5,088 nt of DNA from Gracilibacteraceae bacterium (GTDB lineage Bacteria; Bacillota; Desulfitobacteriia; Desulfitobacteriales; Syntrophobotulaceae). This document shows, in pieces, positions 1 to 5,088 of the stretch. The notes under the pieces were generated by a model, which was not told where the DNA came from, searched no databases, and worked only from the letters and a program-made list of their open reading frames with translations. The first letter of the stretch is position 1. Each line of letters starts with the position of its first letter. The DNA lies in contig JAIRRL010000137.1 of assembly GCA_031255985.1 (NCBI GenBank), positions 1 through 5,088 on the forward strand, read 5' to 3'. The translations under genes and the position numbers were made by a program.

Positions 1-643
1 AAATGAGGTTGAACAAATAGGGGAAATGGAAGTCGTCCATGAGATTCAGCACCTTGAACTCCACATCCTGGCGAATGGCCGGCGCGACCTGATATTCTTC
101 CTTCTTGGCGCCGACCGGCTTGAAATATTTCGTCCGCCATTCCGGGGGAATGTCTTTAAGCAAATCGGCTTTATACGTCGCTTCCTTCGCTCCGGTCAGC
201 ACGGACTGTGAAATATCAGTAGCCAGCACCGGCGTGCGCCAGAGCTGTTTTTTCGCCCCGAAATAGTCGTTCAAAGTCATCAAAGTGGTGTAGGCTTCCG
301 CTCCCAGCGAGCAGCCGGCGCTCCAGATCCGGTAAACTTTACGCGTGTTTATTTTTTCCTGTTCCGGTAAAATTTTTTCTTTCAGGAACTCAAAATGTTT
401 GGGTTCCCGCATGAAAAACGTCAGATTCGTCGTGATTTTATTTAAAAACGTCGTTATTTCTTCCCCGCTGGTGTCTTTCCGCAACAGGAGAATATAGTCG
501 GAAAAAGTTTTACAGCCTTTGGCCTGCAAGGTCGAGGTCAGGCGGCCCTCAATCAACACGCGCTTGTTTTCCAGGTTAATGCCGTATCTGGACTTGACGT
601 AAGTGTGCATCTCCTTGAATTCTTTGTCCGTCAGTTTTATCAT
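1..643 (-). CDS. cheR: Chemotaxis protein methyltransferase CheR (C-terminus cut by window edge)
   Basis: CheR transfers methyl groups from S-adenosylmethionine to specific glutamates in the cytoplasmic part of chemoreceptors, the slow adaptation step of chemotaxis. Translation from ATG 641-643 gives 214 open codons to the window edge; the family is usually about 260-280 residues, so roughly the last fifth is missing. Residues 1-75 match the helical N-terminal domain. Next come the TNLTFFMREPKHF block (72-84, with the SAM-contacting Arg79), the SAM loop WSAGCSLGAEAY (107-118), LATDIS (140-145, acidic Asp143) and IPPEWRTKYF (165-174). NLMDDF (200-205) follows, and the window ends just before the expected catalytic-domain Asn-Val motif. 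The SAM loop departs from the usual GEEPY, reading GAEAY. The start follows a weak GGATGG ribosome site 7 nt upstream. The gene lies 33 nt after cheW and is probably co-transcribed with it. The identity is secure; the C-terminus cannot be judged. Confidence 0.95.
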   Translation of the reverse strand, partial: MIKLTDKEFKEMHTYVKSRYGINLENKRVLIEGRLTSTLQAKGCKTFSDYILLLRKDTSGEEITTFLNKITTNLTFFMREPKHFEFLKEKILPEQEKINTRKVYRIWSAGCSLGAEAYTTLMTLNDYFGAKKQLWRTPVLATDISQSVLTGAKEATYKADLLKDIPPEWRTKYFKPVGAKKEEYQVAPAIRQDVEFKVLNLMDDFHFPYLFNLI

Positions 644-676
644 GCTTTTTCCATCCGGCGCTGAAAAGCGGAGGCG

Positions 677-1135
677 TCAATTGTCACGCAATATGCGCCG
701 GCAATCAAGCAGAAGCCTGACCTTGCCCTTATCCCGCGCCACTCCTTTCATAAAATTGCCCGAATAATCAGAGTCCGCGCCCGGCGGAGCGGATATATTG
801 CCGTCGGCGATGTCCACCACTTCGTCGATGGCGTCCACCACCAGGCCCACCACATCCTCATCCGCTTCCACCACGATAACGCAGGTCTTGGCGTCGTAAT
901 CCCGCCGCGCCTTTTGGAAGCGCAGACGCATGTCGATGATCGGGATAACCTTGCCGCGCAAATTCATGATTCCGATGATATAGGGCGGAATTTTCGGCAC
1001 TCTCGTCACGGTCTGGACGCCGATAATCTCCAGGATGTATTCTATATCCAGGCCGAAACACTGTCCGTCCAGTATAAATGTCAGGTATTTGCCCCGCAGA
1101 GTGTTTTCTGTTTCCTGAGCCACGATTTCATTCAT
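677..1135 (-). CDS. cheW: Chemotaxis coupling protein CheW
   Basis: CheW is the cytoplasmic adaptor that bridges chemoreceptors and the P5 domain of CheA in the receptor array. The 152-residue product is the normal length for a single CheW domain. Residues 16-35 form the opening beta strands (YLTFILDGQCFGLDIEYILE). These are followed by VPKIPPYIIGIMNLRGKVIPI (46-66), where Asn58-Leu-Arg60-Gly is the conserved receptor-contact signature. The VGLVVDAIDEVVDI segment (96-109), the PP pair at 117-118 and the closing KVRLLLDCRRIL (138-149) complete the fold. The ATG at 1133-1135 has a good ribosome site, AAAGAGG at 1144-1150, with an 8-nt gap to the start. Translation stops at TGA 677-679. The gene sits between cheA (86 nt upstream) and cheR (33 nt downstream) on the same strand, which supports a signalling operon. 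Nothing is missing or unusual in the protein. Confidence 0.97.
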   Translation of the reverse strand: MNEIVAQETENTLRGKYLTFILDGQCFGLDIEYILEIIGVQTVTRVPKIPPYIIGIMNLRGKVIPIIDMRLRFQKARRDYDAKTCVIVVEADEDVVGLVVDAIDEVVDIADGNISAPPGADSDYSGNFMKGVARDKGKVRLLLDCRRILRDN

Positions 1136-1221
1136 CTGAATTTCCTCTTTCCGCAGATTGGGTGTGAGGGGTTTCGGGAGAGCGTTCGGGCGGCGCGGCG
1201 GATTTTGCCGCCGGAAAGGTT
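1136..1221 (-). other. cheA-cheW intergenic spacer with GC-rich hairpin
   Basis: This 86-nt spacer contains the cheW ribosome site near its downstream end. Close to the cheA stop it holds a short perfect inverted repeat at 1196-1213: stem CGGCGG/CCGCCG, 6 bp, with a 6-nt loop. No run of T follows on the transcribed strand, so it does not look like an intrinsic terminator. It may be an mRNA stability or translation-tuning element, or chance pairing in GC-rich DNA. I see no small gene here. Confidence 0.4.
1144..1150 (-). promoter_or_regulatory. Ribosome binding site of cheW
   Basis: On the minus strand AAAGAGG lies 8 nt before the cheW ATG. It is a good match to the purine-rich Shine-Dalgarno consensus and confirms the start at 1135. 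Confidence 0.75.
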
Positions 1222-3585
1222 TTACCGCAGCAAACTCGCCATTTCCAGAATCAGACTGATGCTGCCGTCGCCGAGGATTGTGCAGCCGACTATTCCGTCT
1301 TCCCGCAGATCATAGGGGGAGAGATAGGAGGGCAGGGGTTTTACGACCACCTGATACTGGCCGAGCAGCTCGTCCGCAAAAACGCAGGCGGCGCTGCCGC
1401 CGGCCTCGACTAAGATCAGAATCCCTTCCTCGATATTCGTCACTTCGGTTTCCAGGTCAAAAGCGTCGTGCAAACGGACAATCGGATAGCAGTCGTTGCG
1501 GATCAGCACCATCTGAGCGCCGCTCGCGTCCTCGACGATATTTTGAGGCGTGCATTTGAAAGTCTGGTTGATGACATTGATGGGAATACTCAGGATGGAA
1601 TTCCCGACGGCTACTTTCATCGCCTCAATGATGGCCAGCGTGAGCGGTATTTTGAAAATCGTCGCCATGCCCAGGCCCTTTTTGCTCTCAATCGTCACCG
1701 TGCCGCCTATTTTTTCAATATTTTTCTTCACTACGTCCATGCCGACTCCGCGGCCGGAAAATTCCGTCACTTCGCTTTTGGTGGAAAATCCCGGCAGGAG
1801 CAAGAGCATAAACGCTTCCTTCTCCGAGTATTCGGAAGGATTTTTGGTCAAAAGGCCGCGTTCCGCCGCTTTATTCAGCAGCACTTCCCGATCCAGCCCC
1901 TTGCCGTCGTCCTGTACCGTGATCAGTATCTCCCCGGCGGAACTCCGCGCCGACAGGACTATCCTGCCTTTTTCCGGCTTGCCGCCCGCCAGGCGTTCCT
2001 CCCGGCTCTCAATCCCATGATCCATGGAGTTGCGCACCAGGTGCATGAGCGGGTCGGCGATGCTGTCCACGATCGTTTTATCCACCTCGGTTTCCTCGCC
2101 CACGAGGATGAGTTCCACGTCCTTATCCAATTTTTTATTCATATCGCGCACGATGCGGAACATTTTCTGGAAAGCGCCGGAGACGGAGACCATGCGCAAA
2201 GACATGGAGATATCCTGCAATTCCCCCGTTAACTTGCGGAGCTGGCGGGCTGATTTGGTAAAATTTTCCAGTTCCAAGTCCTGCAAGTCCGGGCTTGAGG
2301 TCACCATCGACTCGGTGATGACGATTTCGCCGACCAGTTCCATCAAAGCGTCGAGTTTGTTTAAACTGACGCTGATCAAATTTTGTTTGACTACCCGGCC
2401 GCCGCCTTCCGCCGCCGCGGGCGGGGAAGGGGGCGGCGCGGCCGGACGCGGTTCCGGCGGCCCTGAGATCTGAGCGGGCGGACTTCCGCTCTCCGGCGGG
2501 GCCGGGGCGGGAGAAGGGGTTTCCACTTCCGCGTCCGGATCCTCCCAGTCTTCCGTCGCGTAAGACTTTACATGCAAGCCCTGCTCCACCACGGTGAGAA
2601 CGTCGCCGATCCGGCCGTCGTCGCCCACGATGAGCAGAAAACCTTCGTGAATGATCTGCTGGGTCGCGTCGTCATTATTTATAAGTTGAGCCGGTATGGT
2701 GCGAATGTCGGGATACACTTCCGTCACCTGGTTCAAAAGCTGAAAAGCCCGCATGTTTTCCATACCGCAGCCGTCCTCGAAAAATACCCGGATAGCGCTT
2801 AAATTTTTCGCCCGCCGCGTTTTATACTCATGGCCGCCGACAGAAAACGAAGCCACATTCAGCGTGTCCTTCAGCAATTCCGTCACTTTGTCCAGATCGG
2901 CGACGTCCTCCACGATGAGATGAAATCCGGCGGCGATGATCTCCTGCGCGGCCTCGGCGCTGTTCTCCAGCCTTTCCGGCACGGAAACGCATTTCACGCC
3001 GATCTCCCGCATCTTGTTCAGGATGATCATGGCGCGGACGTTTTCCATTTGGCAGCCTTCGTCAAAGCGTATCACCACTTCGCGCGGATCAGCCGTCTCT
3101 CCCGCCGGAACCGGCGGCGCCGCCGCGGGCGCGGGCGCGCCGGTTCCGGCAGCGGCGGTCGGCGGCGCCGCCGCCTCCCCCTTCAGAACGCCGAGGAAAT
3201 TTGTGATGCGTTCCTCCAAAAAAGCGATGTCCGTGTTCAACGCTTCCCCGTTTTCCACTTTCTCCACTTCTTCTTTGAGAAAATCATTGGCCTGAAAAAC
3301 CAGATTGCACAAATCCTCGTTCATTTCCCGCTCAATGCCGTTATTGCGAATATATGAAAAGAGATCCTCGACCTTATGAGCGACCTTCGCTATTTCATTG
3401 AATTCCATCATAGCGGAAGAGCCTTTGATCGTATGCATGATGCGGAAAATGGAGTTGATTTCTTCCTCGCTGAATTCATTGCTCTTTTCAGCGCCGAGCA
3501 AAATTTGATCCAATTGCTCCAGCAAAGAATTGGTTTCATAAAGATACATTTCCGCCATGGAATCATTGATTGTAACATCTGCCAT
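1222..3585 (-). CDS. cheA: Chemotaxis histidine kinase CheA with two tandem P2 domains
   Basis: CheA is the cytoplasmic kinase of the chemoreceptor array. It autophosphorylates and passes the phosphate to CheY-type response regulators. The 787-residue protein has all expected domains in order. P1/HPt is about 1-130, with phospho-acceptor His51 in FRIMHTIKGSSAMM and supporting His70 and Glu73. A Pro/Ala linker follows at about 138-165. Two P2 docking domains lie at about 170-249 and 265-344, and a second Pro-rich linker at about 352-397. P3 dimerisation is about 398-470. P4 kinase is about 475-650, with the N box at 511-526 (His515, Asn519), G1 DDGKG (559-563), G2 GRGVGMD (611-617) and G3 GLGMATIF (637-644). 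P5, the CheW-like domain, runs from about 655 to the end. All key catalytic residues are present. The second P2 is the unusual part. The ATG is preceded by GGTGAT, 5 nt away, and the stop is TAA 1222-1224. It is the first gene of the minus-strand cheA-cheW-cheR run. Confidence 0.98.
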   Translation of the reverse strand: MADVTINDSMAEMYLYETNSLLEQLDQILLGAEKSNEFSEEEINSIFRIMHTIKGSSAMMEFNEIAKVAHKVEDLFSYIRNNGIEREMNEDLCNLVFQANDFLKEEVEKVENGEALNTDIAFLEERITNFLGVLKGEAAAPPTAAAGTGAPAPAAAPPVPAGETADPREVVIRFDEGCQMENVRAMIILNKMREIGVKCVSVPERLENSAEAAQEIIAAGFHLIVEDVADLDKVTELLKDTLNVASFSVGGHEYKTRRAKNLSAIRVFFEDGCGMENMRAFQLLNQVTEVYPDIRTIPAQLINNDDATQQIIHEGFLLIVGDDGRIGDVLTVVEQGLHVKSYATEDWEDPDAEVETPSPAPAPPESGSPPAQISGPPEPRPAAPPPSPPAAAEGGGRVVKQNLISVSLNKLDALMELVGEIVITESMVTSSPDLQDLELENFTKSARQLRKLTGELQDISMSLRMVSVSGAFQKMFRIVRDMNKKLDKDVELILVGEETEVDKTIVDSIADPLMHLVRNSMDHGIESREERLAGGKPEKGRIVLSARSSAGEILITVQDDGKGLDREVLLNKAAERGLLTKNPSEYSEKEAFMLLLLPGFSTKSEVTEFSGRGVGMDVVKKNIEKIGGTVTIESKKGLGMATIFKIPLTLAIIEAMKVAVGNSILSIPINVINQTFKCTPQNIVEDASGAQMVLIRNDCYPIVRLHDAFDLETEVTNIEEGILILVEAGGSAACVFADELLGQYQVVVKPLPSYLSPYDLREDGIVGCTILGDGSISLILEMASLLR
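2554..3078 (-). repeat. Tandem P2 domain duplication inside cheA
   Basis: CheA residues 170-249 (bases 2839-3078) and 265-344 (bases 2554-2793) are two copies of the same domain. Aligned by eye without gaps over 80 residues, I count 28 identities. The shared pattern is F..GC.MEN.RA...LN....E, then P..L.N...A.Q.II..GF.LIV.D. The DNA copies have diverged, so this is an old protein-level duplication and not a recent DNA repeat. The P2 family binds CheY-type regulators, so two copies could dock two regulators or two different ones; that role is inference. Confidence 0.85.
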
Positions 3586-3590
3586 TATTC

Positions 3591-3596
3591 ATCACC
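3591..3596 (-). promoter_or_regulatory. Ribosome binding site of cheA (GGTGAT type)
   Basis: On the minus strand GGGTGAT precedes the cheA ATG, with GGTGAT ending 5 nt before it. The usual GGAGG core is absent. The site instead matches the downstream part of the full anti-Shine-Dalgarno complement (the GGTGAT of AGGAGGTGAT), and its position is appropriate. It supports ATG 3583-3585 as the start over the out-of-frame ATG 7 nt upstream. Confidence 0.6.
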
Positions 3597-3606
3597 CGCA
3601 ACTCTC

Positions 3607-3612
3607 ATTATA
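3607..3612 (-). promoter_or_regulatory. Candidate -10 element for the cheA operon
   Basis: The minus strand reads TATAAT here, a perfect sigma-A -10 hexamer within the palindrome ATTATAAT (3607-3614). A transcript would start near 3600 and give cheA a leader of about 15 nt. No good -35 hexamer lies at 16-18 nt, which weakens the call. A second option on the same strand is TTGCCG (3651-3656) with a 16-nt gap to TATAGA (3629-3634), each hexamer matching 4 of 6 consensus bases. Because the hexamer is palindromic, it could also act on the plus strand. Confidence 0.3.
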
Positions 3613-3685
3613 ATTACTAAGCGCATACTCTATATGTTATTTCGTCCTGCCGGCAAAAAAATGAAGGAAATATATACCATTTTAT

Positions 3686-3711
3686 TAAATTCTCCATTAT
3701 TTAACCGAAAT
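3686..3711 (+). promoter_or_regulatory. Candidate sigma-D/FliA-like promoter for the FliK-like gene
   Basis: TAAA (3686-3689), a 14-nt gap, then ACCGAAAT (3704-3711) resembles the flagellar sigma-D pattern TAAA-N14-16-GCCGATAA, with 5 of 8 bases matching in the -10 part. Transcription would start near 3717 and give a leader of about 30 nt to the plus-strand gene. In AT-rich DNA a match of this quality can arise by chance, so the call is tentative. Confidence 0.28.
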
Positions 3712-3736
3712 AATTAGTTGGCAAGCAAATTCCTAT

Positions 3737-3741
3737 GGGAG
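3737..3741 (+). promoter_or_regulatory. Ribosome binding site deciding the FliK-like start
   Basis: GGGAG ends 3 nt before ATG 3745-3747 and 6 nt before ATG 3748-3750. The two ATGs are adjacent and in frame. The 6-nt gap is closer to the usual optimum, so 3748 is preferred. Choosing 3745 would add only one methionine. Confidence 0.6.
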
Positions 3742-3747
3742 TAAATG

Positions 3748-5088
3748 ATGTCCGATCAACTGTCGATCCCTTCTTTGCCGGCGGCTCGCGACCCGGTGGC
3801 CAAAGTGGACGGCCCTCTCGGTTCACAGGGGCCGAATCAGACCCCGAACCTCGCCGAGACTTCGCGCGTCATCCGTCCGTCCGACCGGGAGGCGCTCCAG
3901 CACAAACGCCCCGACGCCCCGCTGGAGTTTAATTTTCGTTCCCTGAGCGCCCGCACTCTCCGCTTGCTGTCAGAGGCGGAAACCGCTACCCAGGCTTTAC
4001 AGCGCATTTTGTTCAGCCCGGAAACGGCGCGGCTGCTGAAAGCCGGTACGGAGGAAGGCGCCATGCTCGCGCGGTTTCTGACGGCTTTTTTCCTGCCGCC
4101 GGAAGAATTAGGGGCTTACATCAAAGCTAACATGGATAATCTCTCCGTTTTCCGGGGAGAGTTTTTTGACGCGCTGCGGCAAGTCATGGCGCAAAACAGT
4201 CACTCTCCCCAAATACAGGACGCGCTGGCTAATTTTCTCAAAGGCTTGGAGATGTTTCAGCACCGCCAAAACTCCGCCGCTCTCGTCATGCATAACCTGA
4301 CGAATGTCCTGCCCCATATGCCCGCCGGCGGCCAGGAGATCGTCCGCGCCGCCCTGCTGGCTCTGGGCCGCGCTTTGACGGACGGAGACGCCGATCTCGG
4401 CGACGCGATGAAAAACACCATGCGGGCTTTGCGGGACGCGGCCGCGGGCCATAAGGACTCGCCGCTGCGCAATATGATCATGCAGGCTATGCACAATCTG
4501 ACCCGCTTGGAGGGGGGGAACCGAACCGATCTGCTCCGGCTGTACAACACTTTCACCGCCGCCGTCCAGCAATTCGGCCGTCTCAGCCCGGAACAAAGGG
4601 AGTTTTTGCTGGAAACGCCGCTGACGAAGCTGAATCCCACCGCTGCCGACAGCGCGGCGGCGGAGCGTATTTTCTCCGCCCTGGACAAGGGGCTGGGGGC
4701 GGAAAATCCACTCCCGATCCAGCTCGCCTCAAGTCACATCTTGTCCGCCACCCTCCTGAACAACAGCATCCTGCTGCCGTTGGTCTACATGTTTATTCCT
4801 TTAAGATTGGGCGACACCTTCCTTTTCTCCGAATTATGGGGCAAAGCGGAAAACGCGGACGAAAACGGCGGCGGGAGCGGCGACGGAACAGCCGAGCGGG
4901 GAACGCGCTTGTTTTTCACTTTGCAAAGTTCGGTCTTCGGCTATTTCCAGGGTACGCTGCAAACAAGAGGCAAGGCGCTCTCCGTCGAGCTGGAAGCGCC
5001 GGAAGCCGCGATGGAAGCGCTGGCCGGCCTGACGGATTATCTGACGCCGCTCGCCGGCGCCTACGGCTATGAACTGAAAAACCTCTCC
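3748..5088 (+). CDS. FliK/YlqG-like flagellar hook-length control protein (C-terminus cut by window edge)
   Basis: The frame is open for 447 codons to the window edge without a stop. Residues 1-60 are polar and Pro-rich, probably disordered. Residues about 65-335 are rich in Ala, Leu, Arg and Glu, look mostly helical and match no family I recognise. From about 339 the protein reads like the C-terminal domain of Bacillota FliK/YlqG proteins. A hydrophobic strand pair (NNSILLPLVYMFIPLRLGD, 338-356) and an LW (363-364) come first. A Gly/Asp/Glu-rich loop (about 370-385) follows, then TRLFFTLQSSVFGYFQGTLQ (386-405) and a final helix leading into YGYELKNL. FliK-type proteins are exported regulators that set hook length and switch flagellar export specificity. 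There is no signal peptide or membrane segment, as expected for that export route. The gene is divergent from cheA, consistent with a flagellar role. The family call is by pattern recall and moderately sure; the first 335 residues are of unknown function. Confidence 0.6.
   Translation, partial: MSDQLSIPSLPAARDPVAKVDGPLGSQGPNQTPNLAETSRVIRPSDREALQHKRPDAPLEFNFRSLSARTLRLLSEAETATQALQRILFSPETARLLKAGTEEGAMLARFLTAFFLPPEELGAYIKANMDNLSVFRGEFFDALRQVMAQNSHSPQIQDALANFLKGLEMFQHRQNSAALVMHNLTNVLPHMPAGGQEIVRAALLALGRALTDGDADLGDAMKNTMRALRDAAAGHKDSPLRNMIMQAMHNLTRLEGGNRTDLLRLYNTFTAAVQQFGRLSPEQREFLLETPLTKLNPTAADSAAAERIFSALDKGLGAENPLPIQLASSHILSATLLNNSILLPLVYMFIPLRLGDTFLFSELWGKAENADENGGGSGDGTAERGTRLFFTLQSSVFGYFQGTLQTRGKALSVELEAPEAAMEALAGLTDYLTPLAGAYGYELKNLS

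Larger units (their letters stand above)
3586..3747. promoter_or_regulatory. AT-rich divergent spacer between cheA and the FliK-like gene
   Basis: This 162-nt spacer separates the two divergent start codons and must hold the 5' control signals of both transcripts unless they are read through from elsewhere. It is much richer in A+T than the genes on either side and includes an A7 run (3655-3661) beside the self-complementary GCCGGC (3649-3654). Apart from the promoter and ribosome-site candidates listed separately, I see no clear operator, riboswitch or terminator. Confidence 0.6.

Noticed and set aside
640..654. Four-codon minus-strand frame whose stop overlaps the cheR ATG (ATGA)
   Set aside because: It is very short and its ATG lies inside the putative cheR ribosome site, so it is most likely chance and not a coupling leader.
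659..670. Small inverted repeat CGCT/AGCG between cheW and cheR
   Set aside because: A 4-bp stem without a U-run is too weak for a terminator and is expected by chance.
858..1061. 67-codon minus-strand frame overlapping cheW in another frame
   Set aside because: The cheW frame is complete and strongly conserved here. The alternative frame is Arg/Asp/His-rich noise.
1468..2232. 254-codon open frame on the plus strand, opposite cheA
   Set aside because: It lies entirely antisense to the well-conserved kinase region of cheA, has His/Arg/Phe-rich composition unlike a folded protein and no family resemblance. Codon bias in cheA explains the lack of stops.
1550..2473. Two consecutive plus-strand frames (1550-2020 and 2024-2473) opposite cheA
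   Set aside because: They are Ser/Thr-rich shadow translations of the kinase and P3 domains on the other strand, with no independent support.
2830..3357. 175-codon open frame on the plus strand, opposite the P1-P2 part of cheA
   Set aside because: It is an antisense shadow. The Arg/Gly-rich stretch is simply the reverse of the CheA Pro/Ala linker, and no ribosome site or domain is seen.
3566..3592. Out-of-frame ATG 7 nt upstream of the cheA start (minus strand), opening a nine-codon peptide
   Set aside because: The GGTGAT ribosome site overlaps this ATG, so it is too close to initiate there, and the peptide ends almost at once inside cheA.
3735..3932. Plus-strand 65-codon frame starting just before the FliK-like gene
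   Set aside because: Its ATG would overlap the ribosome site GGGAG. The frame closes after 65 codons, while the neighbouring frame stays open to the window edge.
4108..4688. Two overlapping minus-strand frames (4108-4596 and 4257-4688) opposite the FliK-like gene
   Set aside because: The plus-strand frame over the same bases is open for 447 codons with a good ribosome site and a FliK-like C-terminus. The minus frames have shadow-like composition.

Overview
The window carries four chemotaxis/flagellar genes arranged around one divergent spacer. The coding sequence is moderately GC-rich with strong third-position G/C preference, and the spacer between the divergent genes is distinctly AT-rich. 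The CheA and CheW sequences, the purine-rich ribosome binding sites and a FliK/YlqG-like gene next to cheA suggest a motile Bacillota bacterium, most likely of the class Clostridia. This assignment rests on sequence recall only, not on a database comparison.

Layout. Positions 1-643 (minus strand) hold the N-terminal 214 codons of cheR, cut by the left window edge. Positions 677-1135 (minus) are a complete cheW. Positions 1222-3585 (minus) are a complete 787-residue cheA. The three minus-strand genes run cheA -> cheW -> cheR, with spacers of 86 and 33 nt and no visible terminator between them, so they probably form one operon that continues beyond the window. Positions 3586-3747 are a 162-nt AT-rich divergent spacer holding the ribosome binding sites and candidate promoters for both directions. 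From 3748 to the right edge a plus-strand reading frame runs open for 447 codons. It encodes an Ala/Leu-rich, largely helical protein whose C-terminus resembles the FliK/YlqG flagellar hook-length control domain.

How the genes work together. CheA autophosphorylates on His51 in response to chemoreceptors, CheW couples CheA to those receptors, and CheR methylates receptor glutamates for adaptation. The divergent FliK-like gene would link the signalling operon to flagellar assembly.

Points of most interest. CheA has two tandem, diverged P2 (response-regulator docking) domains. The FliK-like protein has a long N-terminal and central part I do not recognise. CheR has a changed SAM-binding loop. 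The divergent spacer has a possible sigma-D-like promoter. I see no mobile element, CRISPR array, tRNA, rRNA or evidence of an undescribed system. This is mostly an ordinary core motility locus.
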